Of a stretch of DNA of 64,000 bases, positions 1-10,475 are shown in pieces (position 1 is the first letter of the stretch; every line of letters begins with the position of its first letter). The DNA is from Posidonia oceanica. Lineage: Eukaryota; Streptophyta; Magnoliopsida; Alismatales; Posidoniaceae. The DNA is taken from positions 115,649,001 through 115,713,000 of the forward strand of contig JAZBRS010000076.1 of NCBI GenBank assembly GCA_037176725.1, written 5' to 3'. Made by a program: the position numbers and the translations under genes. The notes beneath the pieces are model-generated. The model searched no databases. It was given only the letters and a program-made list of their open reading frames with translations, and was not told the origin of the DNA.

Positions 1-1
1 A

Positions 2-1600
2 CCCAAATCTTTTGCGGCAGCAACTAGGGAGCATCATGTCAAGCAGGTGTTTGAGGATATTCCCCTTAGAAATTCGGTTTTACAGAATGGGAAGCAAGTT
101 ATGATCTTCTCTCTGATTGAAGTTGGGAAGCTATCAAGACCTTTCTCGTGGAGCTTGGTGGGTAAATTTGGATCCAGAAGGCCTTCCCTTATGCAAATAA
201 GGCTCACACTTAAAAGGGTTCACAATTTCTCACAGGATTTTTTTGTGGGAGCCATTGATGATAACCATGTTATCATCTGGTTCCAAAACAGAGTGGACTT
301 TGTGAATGCCTATATCAAGCGTCAATGGAAGATCCTTGGGAAGATCATGCAGGTGTTCAGGTGGTCTCCCAGATTTACTCCGGGGGTTGAGTCAACATGT
401 GCACCCATTTGGGTTGAATTCCCTTGTTTGCGTGCCCATCTACAATCTCCTAGGGCTTTACAATCTTTAGCTGGAATGGTGGGTAAGTTCTTGTGTGCTG
501 ATAAGGATGTTGAAGAATTTACTAGGCCGGGCGTGACTAGAGTGTGTGTGGAGGTTGATTTCTCCAAGCCAATTCCTAATCAATTATGGATTGACAATGG
601 TGGGGAATTATTTGCTCAAAAAATTTTCATTCTTGAAGGTGCTATTCCCCTTTTCTGTAACAGGTGTGCCTCTTTAGGGCATTCTGAAGACTCATGCTCC
701 AAGCAGAGACCTACTCAGAGATCAGATTCTGGATTTGAATCCACAAGGGAGTGGGTGGACAGATCGTTTAGCAAAAAGAAGGCACTTGTGGAGGCTGCTG
801 AGTTCAAACAAGTGAAGAAGAAATCCAAGAAAAAGAAAGGCAAAAAGGATGAAAAGAAAGTCCACTTTGAAGTCTGCGTGGAGAACAAGGCGGCCAGTTT
901 ATCACCTAAGGGCTCTGATCTGGAGGGTGTGCCTGTTGTGGGCATGGACATTGACCAAATTGATGTTCATGAACCAGTTGGAGGCCAGCTCTCTTCTAAG
1001 GATTGCTCAGGTCAAGTTGTGGACTTGGTTACTATGGGAGCTGCAATGGCTGTTGCAGATGTTAAACAAAAGGGTTCAGATCTAAAGGGTGGTAGCTTGC
1101 ATGAGTCTTTGGGTCAGGATGATAAAGAGGCTCGTGAGCAGGCTGCTTTGGGAAGGTGGTCCCAACTCATTACATCCATGCATAAGTCTGATAAGCTTGT
1201 GAAATCCCAGCAAGGGCAGGAAGGTCATTGGAAGGATTTAAAGGCTTTGCATAAGGATCTTAGGGATGCCAATTATGATTCCTCCGATATTGATAACGTT
1301 TTTCCTCAAGATTGGCTTCATGAGGTGCCACGTGACCCTCTTTGCTATAAGGAGGAATCATTGGGTTCTGATGATGCTATGGGAAAGGATTCTCCTATGT
1401 TCATTGATAAAGCACCCAATATGGATGCGGTATACTATGATGATGACTTCCCTCTGGCATGTAGGCGATGCAAGATATACAAGCGCAAGGATTACTCTTC
1501 TATGGTTCCCCCAGGAGGCCCTCGTAGGTCAAGTCGTCTGACGTTTCAGAGACAAAGCAAGATGCCAACATTTGTAGATCTAGAGGCTGAGTCTGTTTGA
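2..1600 (+). CDS. DUF4283 / CCHC zinc-knuckle protein, LINE ORF1-type, 5' partial
   Basis: The frame is open from base 2 and ends at TGA 1598-1600, so the start lies outside the window; the first methionine-like codon inside is a GTG at 47, and upstream codons stay open. Counting from base 47, the N-terminal ~200 residues look like DUF4283, the RNA-binding-like domain of plant LINE ORF1 proteins (motifs such as WFQNRVDF and GAIPLFCNRC). A CCHC zinc knuckle follows (C204-x2-C-x4-H-x4-C217, bases 656-697). Next come a Lys-rich stretch near residues 255-275 and an acidic C-terminal half. Expected role: nucleic-acid binding or chaperone function in a LINE ribonucleoprotein. The reading frame is undamaged, unlike the other elements here. 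No reverse-transcriptase ORF follows, so this is a LINE lacking ORF2, a retrocopy or a domesticated gene. The family call is from recognition of the motif layout. Confidence 0.75.
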   Translation, partial: PKSFAAATREHHVKQVFEDIPLRNSVLQNGKQVMIFSLIEVGKLSRPFSWSLVGKFGSRRPSLMQIRLTLKRVHNFSQDFFVGAIDDNHVIIWFQNRVDFVNAYIKRQWKILGKIMQVFRWSPRFTPGVESTCAPIWVEFPCLRAHLQSPRALQSLAGMVGKFLCADKDVEEFTRPGVTRVCVEVDFSKPIPNQLWIDNGGELFAQKIFILEGAIPLFCNRCASLGHSEDSCSKQRPTQRSDSGFESTREWVDRSFSKKKALVEAAEFKQVKKKSKKKKGKKDEKKVHFEVCVENKAASLSPKGSDLEGVPVVGMDIDQIDVHEPVGGQLSSKDCSGQVVDLVTMGAAMAVADVKQKGSDLKGGSLHESLGQDDKEAREQAALGRWSQLITSMHKSDKLVKSQQGQEGHWKDLKALHKDLRDANYDSSDIDNVFPQDWLHEVPRDPLCYKEESLGSDDAMGKDSPMFIDKAPNMDAVYYDDDFPLACRRCKIYKRKDYSSMVPPGGPRRSSRLTFQRQSKMPTFVDLEAESV

Positions 1601-1732
1601 CTGTTTTTAGTATTATCATCTGTACTTTTGGCTCTTTCAGAGGCTCTTGTGTATCTTGTTCAACCCAAGAGTCTGGTTGTAATCTCTTTTGTTATGCAAT
1701 GAAGATTATGCCTTTTAAATTAAAAAAAAAAA
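1601..1732 (+). other. 3' untranslated tail with poly(A) of the DUF4283 unit
   Basis: After the stop codon, about 120 bases rich in T and G (including TTGTAATCTCTTTTGTTATG) resemble the 3' tails of plant LINEs. They end in an A run at 1722-1732. This marks the 3' end of a reverse-transcribed unit. No RT ORF lies between the stop and the A run. Confidence 0.55.
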
Positions 1733-3590
1733 CTCTAAATCCTACAACACTTAAACCTAATCCACCCAAGACTCCAAAACCCTAAAACCCAAAACCCTAA
1801 TCAAGGCCCTAATAAAACCCTAATCAAGACCCTAAAAAACTTAAAACTCTAATCCATGCAAATTCAAATCACAACTACAACCCAATTGAGTCTAATCAAG
1901 GCCTCAAGCCCATTTAAAATGCAAAGCCCATCTTCAAACCTAATTAAGAACTAAAACCAATTTGAAGTTAACAATTAAAGACAAAACCCACTTAAACAAA
2001 TCAAAACTCATTTAAATTAAAACTAACCAACGTCACACATCCAAACTCATTAAAAAACAAACTAAAACCCTAAACCTCATTTTAAGAAATCCTCAAACCC
2101 ATTTAAAGCACAAAATCAATTTTAACTTGAATTCAATCAATTTAAACAATCAACAACAAAATCCATTTAAATTAAATCAAACCTAATCCAATTAAAAAAC
2201 AAAGCAAAATCCTAATCAAGCCTAAGGCCCACTAAGCCCTTTTTCTTGTTTTCTTTTTTCCTTTTTCTTCTTTTCTTCTTCTCCTTATTTTTTTCTTCTT
2301 CTTCTTCTTCTTCTTTTTCCTTTCTTTTTTTCCCACTTTTCCTCCCCCTTTTTTCAAGCCGGCCCAAGCCCACAGCATATCCTCCTTTTTCTTCTTTTTT
2401 CACTCCTTCCCTCTCCCGTCCAATCTCCTCCAAAAGCCAGCACTCACCTCCTCTGCATCCACCCATTCTCACCCAAAAACTGAACCCAAGCTCACCCAAG
2501 AATCAAACCCAACCCAGCTCACCAAAATCCACACCTCACTAGCACCCATTCTCACCCAAACCCCTCTGCAGACTGGCACCCATTCAAACCCAAACCACCT
2601 GCAGAACCCAAACCCAAAGCTCACCCAAGAACCAAGCAAAACCAGCACCTAAACCCTTACCCCACGGACCCAGACCAACATCACCTCTTCCCTAGAACAA
2701 AACCAATCTCACCAGCACCTGAACCTCCCCAGAACCAGCCCCCAACACCTATAGAACCAAGCTCACCCAACAGAACCCAATTCTCTCCCAAACCAGAATC
2801 CCAGCAAACCAACACCTCCCCTCTCCCTCAGACCGAACCCAGACCACCCTCTCGAACCCATCTCCTCCCTCAGACCGGACCCAAGCCCCCAGCAAACCCA
2901 CAGCTCACCACAGCCAGCCTCCAGCTCATTTCGGTCCAACACCATTAACTCCCTCCTGACGCCCTCGCGACGTCTGCGGCCAAACTCGATCCAAGCCACC
3001 CTCCCAATGGTCACAACCACCTCTCCAGCTCGTGTCACCACCGTCCGGCCTTCACCCTCACCCGCTTAGACTGCCATAGCCCAGAGCAAGCCAGAATCTT
3101 TGGTTTGAGCAATGACTTCGTTGCTCAAGCCTCTGCCACCTCTCCAGACCTCGAGCCACTCCCCATGTTGCACCCAATAGCCCCCCAATTGCCCGTGCGA
3201 GCCCTGTGCCTCCTGACATCCCCTTTTGACCCAAAAGCACCCAAACAAAACCAAAAGAATTCCCCCCGTTGCAGACATCACACCCAATTCTGAGCGTCTA
3301 GAGAGCAACTTGTGAGTCCCCTCGAGCGAACCCAAGCCTCCCCATCGCTTCTAGAGCTCCGGAGCACCCAGACAACCCTCGGCACCCACTTGTTCCAGTG
3401 CTGAGATCACCTCTGGGCCCGGCGCAGCACAGCCGTTCCCTCTCCATCAAGGAAGCTTCGTACTGATCCCACGAGCACGTCGGACCCATCGCCAAGCTCC
3501 GTGGCCGCTCCAGCAGCTCCCTCCGCTTCTATCTCAGAGCTCTGATCATCCGTGCGTTGTCAGCCCACTCCGAATAGCACCACAGGTAGA
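1733..3590. other. Low-complexity, gene-free DNA; possibly the 5' part of LTR D
   Basis: No coding region can be supported. Bases 1741-2210 are A/C-rich with irregular CCCTAA-like words (densest at 1781-1835), degenerate and not in tandem register. Bases 2500-3080 are C/A-rich with repeated ACCCAA words. From 3080 the composition becomes GC-rich. The A, B and C LTRs show the same order (CCCTAAA-like words, then a C-rich block, then the repeat zone), so this stretch may be the first part of LTR D. No TGTAGACACC terminus was found to prove it. Confidence 0.4.
2232..2345 (+). repeat. Polypyrimidine tract (TTC/TTTTC)n
   Basis: An almost pure pyrimidine run on the + strand with imperfect TTC, CTT and TTTTC units. 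Open frames on both strands here translate to Phe/Ser or Glu/Lys runs and are composition artefacts. Confidence 0.8.
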
Positions 3591-3799
3591 CTTTTTTCTC
3601 CGAGGGTTCGCCTGAACCCCCTCTTGCTTCCGAGCCCTATACTTTAGCTTTCTATTACCTGCACTCCCCTCCTGAAGTCGCCGGACTTCTCGTCTTCTCT
3701 GGCAGCATCACCAGATCGTGCAGAGCTCTGCCGCATCTGCATGCATGTCACTGTAGCGCCATTTATTTTACTTTTGTTTTATTTACATTACAGTTAAAT

Positions 3800-5190
3800 A
3801 CTTTAGTTTCTTATATTTACATGCCGATCCTTCATTTATTCATTTTACTGTGCTTGTGTATAGTTATCTGCTTTATTTTTGTTTTAAAACCATGTCAATA
3901 TTACTGTATGCCCCCTAATCTTTTAATTTCTTGCACAAAGGTCCTCTATCGTGTTAAATACCATGTGATTGTTTGGTTTTTTTGCAGCTTAGCCCTTGTG
4001 CTCATTATATCTACAATTTAGTCCTATCTCAATTAATGTTTCATTTAATCTCTAAGTTTAGCCATATACAACATTAATAAAAAGTGCTCCTGTTTTATTT
4101 ATTTGCTTTCTGGTCCCTCTGTGTGCTGTAGTTTTTGGCCATTTGCATCCAGACCCTTGCATTTACTCATTTTTGCATTTAGATCCTCCACAATTCATTT
4201 TCATTTAATTTTCTTTTTCTTATCATACTGCATTGCATGAAACTACCTTAGTTTTAGATTATTGCATCTAGGTCCACAGAACATGCATCCTTCATCCATT
4301 TTCTCTTTTCTTATCTTATAAAATTGCTGAAAAACTCAGATATTCATTTTATTTGCATTTTGATCCTCCTATGGCTCACTATGCTTTGCATCTTTTTCTT
4401 TAAAGCCCCTGGGTTTTCTTTTTTTGCACTTGGGTCCCTCTATGCTGTGGAATGTATATGCTTCCTTTTTGCAGAAAAGCCCCTTATTTTATTTTTATTG
4501 CATAGAGGTCCCCCCTCCTTGAATTGCTGTGTCTGTGTGGTTTTCCTGACTTTGCATTTCAGCCCAATGGTCTCTCCAATTTGCAGATTGGTCCTCCTCC
4601 TTGTTTTACAAGAGGTTTTGATTTCTTTTGGACTTGCATTTTGGTCCTGATTTTTATTTTATTGGCATTTGGGTCCTTTGTACATGAACTGTAGCATGTT
4701 TTTGGGTTTTTCTTGGACTTTCTGTTTAGTCCAGAGGTTTTTATTTTTTGCTTTCAGGTCCTTCTGAGCTTCAAAATGCCCCCCAAGTTTCTGTTTTGTT
4801 TGCAGTTGAGCCCTTAGCTTTTCAAAAGATTGCATATAGGTCCTTCCAATGTTGTTTTGCTCCCATGTGGTTTTCCCTTGGCTTTGCTTTCAAACCTAGA
4901 GCCTGTTTAGGTTGCATCCAAGTTTTCAAACACTACTATGACTGTGCATGCTTGTTTTCTTCCTGGATTTGCTATTTAGTCCTGGTTTTCTTGGAAATTG
5001 CACATAGGTCCCTCGGACCACCTTTTATGGTTTTTTTAATGCTTCATGGCTTTGTTTCTTCTGTCCAAACTTTTCCAAAGTTGCATGAGACTCCCCTGCA
5101 TGTTTTCTTTTGGGATTTGTGCCTGTTTGCTGGTTTTTTGCATCTTAGCCCTTAAGTTTTTTGAAAATTGCATTTCGGTCCTTTATTGAC
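3800..5190 (+). repeat. Dispersed TTGCATNNNGGTCC-type motif array in LTR D
   Basis: The word GCATNTNGGTCC and variants recurs at irregular intervals of roughly 30-170 bp, for example near 4264, 4430, 4498, 4630, 4668, 4755, 4830, 4998 and 5170. T-rich spacers separate the copies. It occupies the position in LTR D that the hairpin repeats occupy in LTRs A-C. No stem-forming arm was evident. Confidence 0.5.
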
Positions 5191-6083
5191 CAATTGCATG
5201 TTTCCCTTTTTTTTGTTGCATCTGTCCCTTGCTGGTCCTACCCATTGTTGCCCTTGCATCCCTGCATACACCCATCTCATTTGCACTACATTTTTACCAT
5301 GATTTGCACATAAGCCCCTGCACTTTTCCCCTATTTGCACATAGGTTCTTTTCGTTGTACTTTTGCATGCATTGCACCCACACATCTTTGCACTTAGTAT
5401 CTTAGGACACTTTTGAGCACCCTTAGCTCCCATGCATGTGGGAGGACCTGTTCTGCACACCCCTAGGACCTTTCTGCACTTAGATCCTTTCATCTCCTTG
5501 GCCCTTGGGCCTTCTGCCTTGAAGCCTGGATATCTTCTGATCGGACTGTGGGATCTTCGCAACCAAGCTACCCGGATCATCCTGGCAAAGCAGACTTCCC
5601 TGCTGACCAAGATTATCTTAGATCAGGCCTCAGATCTCCAAGGTAAGTCCTTCTGAACCATTGCATATCATTTGTTGCATTTGCATGCACTGTTTTCATG
5701 TCTCGTTTTCCGCACATGTAGAATAGAGCTTCTCCTCTTGCCTATCTACTCTGCTTCCTGTTTTCGCATCTTCTTAGTGTTTTTGGGTCGAGTCTTCCCT
5801 CAGATTCACTACTGATCGTGACCTTCTTCTCCCTTTTCCACAATCCGATTGCACAGCGAGCTTTGGGCAGCATGCGAGACACATCGTGGGACGGTTTAGT
5901 GGGAAACAGTCACAGAATAGTGGTGATCCCTCCACTTGCTTTCTTTCCCTTTTGCAGGTCTTTACACCTACATTGTGTGGTTCTTTCAGTGTTTGCTTTA
6001 CACTCACATTGCTTATCTCTCCTTTGCATCTGGGCTGGTAGTCCTAACTGCCCTGTTGACGCCTGTCATGTCGTCTAATCTTC

Positions 6084-6500
6084 CCCTTTGCTTGTCGTAT
6101 CCCTGCATTGCGTGGCTTTTTTGATGTTTTGTTTTTACGTTTGCATCGCCTGTTTCCTGCCCAGACTTGCATCCCCCTCTGCTTGTCATACCCCTGCATT
6201 GCATGGCTTTTCCGATGTTTTGTTTTTACGTTTGCATCGCTTGTTTTCCGCCCGGATTTGCTTTCCGCTTTGCTTGTCATACCCCTGTATTGCATGGCTT
6301 TTTCGATGTTTTGCTTTTACGATTGCATTGCCTATTTTTTGGTCGGATTTGCTTTCCCCCTTTGCTTGTCATACCCCTGCATTGCGTGGCTTTTCTAATG
6401 TCTTGCTTTTACGATTGCATCGCTTGTTTTCCGGCCGGATTTGCTTTCCCCTTTGCTTGTCGCACCCCTACATTGTGTGGTTTTACCGGCGTTTTGTTTT
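6084..6500 (+). repeat. Tandem repeat, ~93 bp period, about 4.5 copies
   Basis: Each unit carries CCCCTGCATTGCATGGC, then GATGTTTTG, then TTTGCATCGC, then GGATTTGCTTTCC, then TTTGCTTGTC. Successive units begin near 6090, 6185, 6278, 6370 and 6463. The open frames here are repeat translations in all three frames, not genes. LTRs A-C carry a shorter related tandem array at the same relative position. Confidence 0.85.
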
Positions 6501-7112
6501 AATCAATTGCATTTGCATTTGGGCAGTGATGCTTACTGCCTGGAGTTCTCACGAACCAGGGTCCACCCGGTTCGGAACACAGACAGCGCTGCTGAGCACT
6601 TAGATAGCACGTTTAATTCCTTACACGCATTCCAACACTTAGAGCACACATTTGAGCATCTAATTAGGCATTCATGGCACTTAGGCATTCGAAGCATGCA
6701 TTTTCCCTCAAAAGCGAGCGTAAGCCTAGAAAGACCGCTTCTCAGGCGTGTCGGGGGTGCCTTACACCTTCCTCGCACGTAACAGGAGTCCTTACCTTTT
6801 CTCTGGCCCGCAATTACCCTTTTGCCCTCGTCCTTGGCACGAGACATCTTCTTTGCATAGCATTTGCATTGAATTGCATCTTCTTGTGTGGTCTTGCATG
6901 TTTTTCATGCATTTCTTTGGTTTTCTTTGTCTCCCGACTTAATAGACACGGTGGCGACTCCCTTTTGTCTTCCCTTTCTTTTTCTTCTTCCTTTTGGCTT
7001 TTCGCCTCTGTTTTCGGTGTTTTGAGTCGAGTTTCCTCCTCGGATCACCCGCTAATAGTGAAACTGGTCTTCCCGATCGGTGACGATCGTGGAAGCAACC
7101 CACAGGGATTGC

Positions 7113-10100
7113 TATAGAGTGCGACGTGAAGAAGAAAACAAAAATGATAAGACAAAACAGAGTCGCCACCTAGTCTATTATCGGGAAGATGAGGAAAATC
7201 GAAGAAAGCATTGAAAACATGTAAATGGAAGCAATGCTATGCAAGATATGTGACTCGTGCCAAGGATTAAGGCAAAGGTGTCAATGCGGGTCCAAAGAAA
7301 GGGTAAGGACTCCTATTACGTGTGAGGAAGGTGTTAGGCACCCCCGACACACCTGAGGAATCGGTCTTTCTTGACTTTCCGCTCTTGTATGGCTAAATGT
7401 AGGCGTAAAATGTCGGTTTATGTTCGCCTAAGGTGGTATGCAACATGCATTTTATAAACCATGAAGTGCTTAACAAAAACCATGCATGAATACGAATGAC
7501 GAAAACCAAAACATCAGAATGGGGCGATAGATAGTAAGGGGAGACGAAACTGAAAACATAAACAGAAAAGAACCAGTGGAAGGCGACGGTTAGGATAGCT
7601 AAGCACACTGCTTGGATTAGTATGTGGTCGCCGGTACGGAAGGTGGCAGAGCTGGTCGCCGGTAAGTCAGGCGGCAAACTAACAGACCACACTCCCCAGA
7701 CTGTAGCAATCATTGCTACGAGAAGTGTGCGAAAGCAGTACGAAATTGGAAAACAAAGCTTGGGAAAGCATAGGTAACATGTCCGGCAATAAGATTAGTA
7801 TGCAAACAAGTCGGAAAAGGAATGGCAAAGTGGCGAGGAGGCGGCTAGGTGTACTGTCAGGTTCAAGGCATGGTCGCCTGTTACCCAGGTAACGGTGCTT
7901 GTCGCCGGTGAAGCCGGCGGCAGAGGCATAGATCATGCTCCCCGCATGGCAGCCATCATTGGCAAGATGCGGATCTAAAGACTAAAACAGCATTGGAATC
8001 ACAAACGAAAGACCAAAACAATGAAATCGATGTAAATGTAAATCACACAAGTAAGGCGGCAAAGCGTCGGACTGGTTGCTTGCTCACCACTTGGACTACA
8101 AGCCAAGTTGCCGCCCATAGGAGCGCCTAGATGGGTCGCCTTTCAGATAGGCGGCTCAGCCTCATGCAGTTCTCTAAGTTGTGGCTTCATCGCCAAGAGA
8201 GAAACATAAGAGGGGCAGATTCAAAGACTGAAATAGCATTGGAATCACAGACAAAAGACCAAAACATCAAAATCAACGTAAATGCAAATCACACAAGTAA
8301 GGCGGCAAAGCATCGGACTGGTGGCTCACTCACCACTTGGACTGCGAACCAAGTCACCGTTCAGACAGGTAGCTCAGCCTCAAGTAGTTCTCCAAGCTGT
8401 GGCTTTCATTGCCAAGATCGGGGTGGATAACCAAAGTAAAACAGAGGATCGAATGCATAGAAATAAAGTAGGCACAAAGGGGTACACAAACATGCATTCA
8501 GACTGGCAAATGGCTAAGTAGGTTGCGAGATATAATGGCCTGAACTTTGCCGGAAGGCCACCTGGAGTTATAGTCCAGTCGCCTGTCAGACAGGCAGCTG
8601 ACCTGCAACTCCGGTGGTGAAACAGCCATGTTTGAGGCCGGACCAAGAACCCACGCCTAAGCTAAGATAAAAACTAAACATACAGACATGTAGATTAAAC
8701 ATCCAGGAACACAAACATGTAATCAACATTGAAAATGGGGCTTTGAGTCTGCCAGAGAAGCGGCTCAAAGTTTGGCTGGAGGCTATGAGCATTGCAGCTC
8801 AGTCGCCGGCATGGCTGGCGGTTGAATTGGCAGTCCGTTCACTGGACTTCAACACCACTTCTCGTCGCTTGGGCGAGGCCTAAAATTCCGGGGAGGATCC
8901 AGGAAGCATGAGGAAGCTTCTAGGAACCCAACCACACCATCGGCATGGGAAACGGTGGCTCAAGGAGCTCCACCCACCTCCTCTGTTTTGTGCCGCCGAC
9001 GTCGACGAATTTCGGCCATCAAGGCGGCCGAAGGTTCGTCGAATGGACCGAGGGGTTACGTGGCATGGAGGAGGATGCGAGAGTGGCCTCGCGGGCTAAG
9101 GGGGAGGCTGCGGCCTCTTTCCCACCTCCGTCGGCGGCTCGCCGGCGTTGCCGTGCATCGTCGGCTGTTGGATTGGCCAAGAGCGCAAACATGGTATCTA
9201 GCTAGCTAGGAAGAAAGGGGACGGGTCCGGGAAACTTCCTGGACCCTCAAACATGCAAGGTGTAGAAGCGTGTACCTCTTGTGGCTCACCGGAAGTGACG
9301 GTCGGCGTGGAGAGATGTCACCAGAGTTGGAGAAGATGACACCAGCGAAGCTCAGGAAGGGTCCTCGGAGGCTTGGAAATGCATTGGAAAGCTTCGAGCA
9401 GGCTCGAGGATCGCACAAGGGAGCTCGGAAGTGGGCTTGGAGGCACGGATCATGTGGGAAGTCTGAAGGTTGTGTGAAGTTGTGATCCCGGAAAAATGGG
9501 TTTCTTGGTTTTGTTCAATGGGAGACTCTCCACGCGAGGAAGGAAGGTGCTTAGAGGGTGGCGTGAGAGCGGAAAAGGTGGTCAGGTGTGGCAGGCCGAA
9601 CAGATGGTGAGGTGACGGACGTGTGCAGGCCAGCCGGCTAGGAGGCCGAGCTTGTCAGAGCATGTGGCCAGCGAGGGTGATGATGGGCTCGTGTGAGAGG
9701 GGGAAACGACAAAGTAGGGCGGCGAGTAAATGCTCCTTGTCGTCTAGCGGATGGCGGGAGCAGGGCAGTAAGTGCGGAGGTGACCGGTGGCAGGAGCAAC
9801 GGCCAGAAATGGCTACGTGGGAAGGTTCTGGGTGGCACTCTGATTTGCAGGTGAGTCACCGAGTGCAAGGGTGCCCGACTCAGTCGCCTCATTCCAGGGC
9901 GACGAAGTCAGTCGCCTCTACAAGGGGCGGTTAAACATGTAGCTCAGTGGGTCAGGTTTTGGCTAGGCCTGGAGTGGGCTGGTGTGTGGAGTAGGTTTTG
10001 GAATAAGTTGTAAAAAGGGGAAATGGTTTGTTTTCGGTTGGTTTTGGGTTGGGTTTGGAATGGGGTTTGAAATCGGTTTGAAATAGGGTTTGAAATGGGG

Positions 10101-10174
10101 TCCGCTGAGCCATCTCCCAAACAAGCTTCCAGAGATTCTCCAACTTAAAAGACCATCAAAATGAGGTGTCTACA
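7113..10174 (-). mobile_element. LTR E: Ogre-type LTR, - orientation, 3' end truncated
   Basis: The right edge GGTGTCTACA (ending 10174) is the reverse complement of TGTAGACACC, the LTR start seen in LTRs A-C. At the left, 7130-7400 is the reverse complement of the conserved LTR 3' block: AATGATAAGAC, GAGTCGCCACC, GGACTCCTATTACG, GGTGTTAGGCACCCC and the AAGACCG-type word. Relative to LTR D the last ~100 bp of the LTR are absent. No PBS or PPT adjoins either edge, and right of 10174 is + sense element 1 sequence. It is therefore a solo LTR or the remnant of a deleted element. The interior (7380-9950) holds hairpin repeats and GC-rich DNA with no credible ORF. Confidence 0.65.
7620..8830 (-). 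repeat. GTCGCC...GGCGGC hairpin repeats, ~220-260 bp period
   Basis: Hairpins with a GTCGCC-type left arm and a GGCGGC-type right arm occur near 7626, 7651, 7873, 7902, 8131, 8353, 8577 and 8800. Examples are GTCGCCGG with GCCGGCGGC (7902-7921), GTCGCC with GGCGGC (8131-8151), and GCCTGTC with GACAGGC (near 8580). A further pair lies at 9882-9930. Spacing between main units is about 247, 258, 222, 224 and 223 bp. Sequences between hairpins are related to each other, such as the block with GCATTGGAATCACA at about 7990 and 8237. Confidence 0.75.
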
Positions 10175-10475
10175 GGAGGCAGTGGCTAGACAGTTTAAAA
10201 GGAGTATCATCTCCTCGGCACCAATGCCTGAAATTCCCTCACAATGGGAAAATTTTCAAGATAGCATGGGACATACCAAGCAAAGAGGTAGAGGCCAATG
10301 TGATATACCTGCCGCATTAGTTCAATGTGCGAGAAAAGCTGACCCATGTCGAGAAAGGGAAGAACACAGTATCTATGGTCGAGCTAAGAGACAAGTGGCT
10401 AAGCCTAGGCTATTTCACAAGAAGAAGGAATCCTTGAAAAACAGAAGACCCTCCATAAATGTGGGATGAGAGATC
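10175..10475 (+). other. Element 1 coding remnant upstream of the G-patch
   Basis: An open stretch (10161-10469) immediately upstream of the G-patch ORF, rich in Arg, Lys and Gln with motif MPEIPSQWENF. Its first four codons lie in LTR E. By position it should derive from the region around the protease, but no D-T/S/N-G motif is visible, so function is not assigned. Confidence 0.35.

Larger units (their letters stand above)
3591..7116 (+). mobile_element. LTR D: Ogre-type gypsy LTR, 3' portion, + orientation
   Basis: Bases about 6525-7116 match the 3' part of LTR A in order. Shared landmarks are a TGATGCTTACTGCC block, GAGTTCTCACGAACCA, a block with AGAAAGACCG and CTTACACCTTCC, CAGGAGTCCTTACC, TAATAGACACGGTGGCGACT, and a terminus ending in GATTGCTATA at 7116. 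In LTR A the equivalent end is GGATTACTATA. The conserved segment is clear; the 5' boundary is not, because no TG-starting terminus could be found. The sequence directly after 7116 is not a PBS but an inverted relative (LTR E), so the element that owned this LTR is otherwise missing. Confidence 0.6.

Noticed and set aside
1781..1850. CCCTAAA words suggesting an interstitial telomere tract
   Set aside because: Words are irregular, not in tandem register, and mixed with other A/C-rich words.
2246..2542. 98-codon frame and 95-codon antisense frame
   Set aside because: Pure translation of a polypyrimidine/polypurine tract.
6088..6603. 171-codon frame in LTR D
   Set aside because: Comes from the 93-bp tandem repeat; equivalent open frames exist in the other registers.
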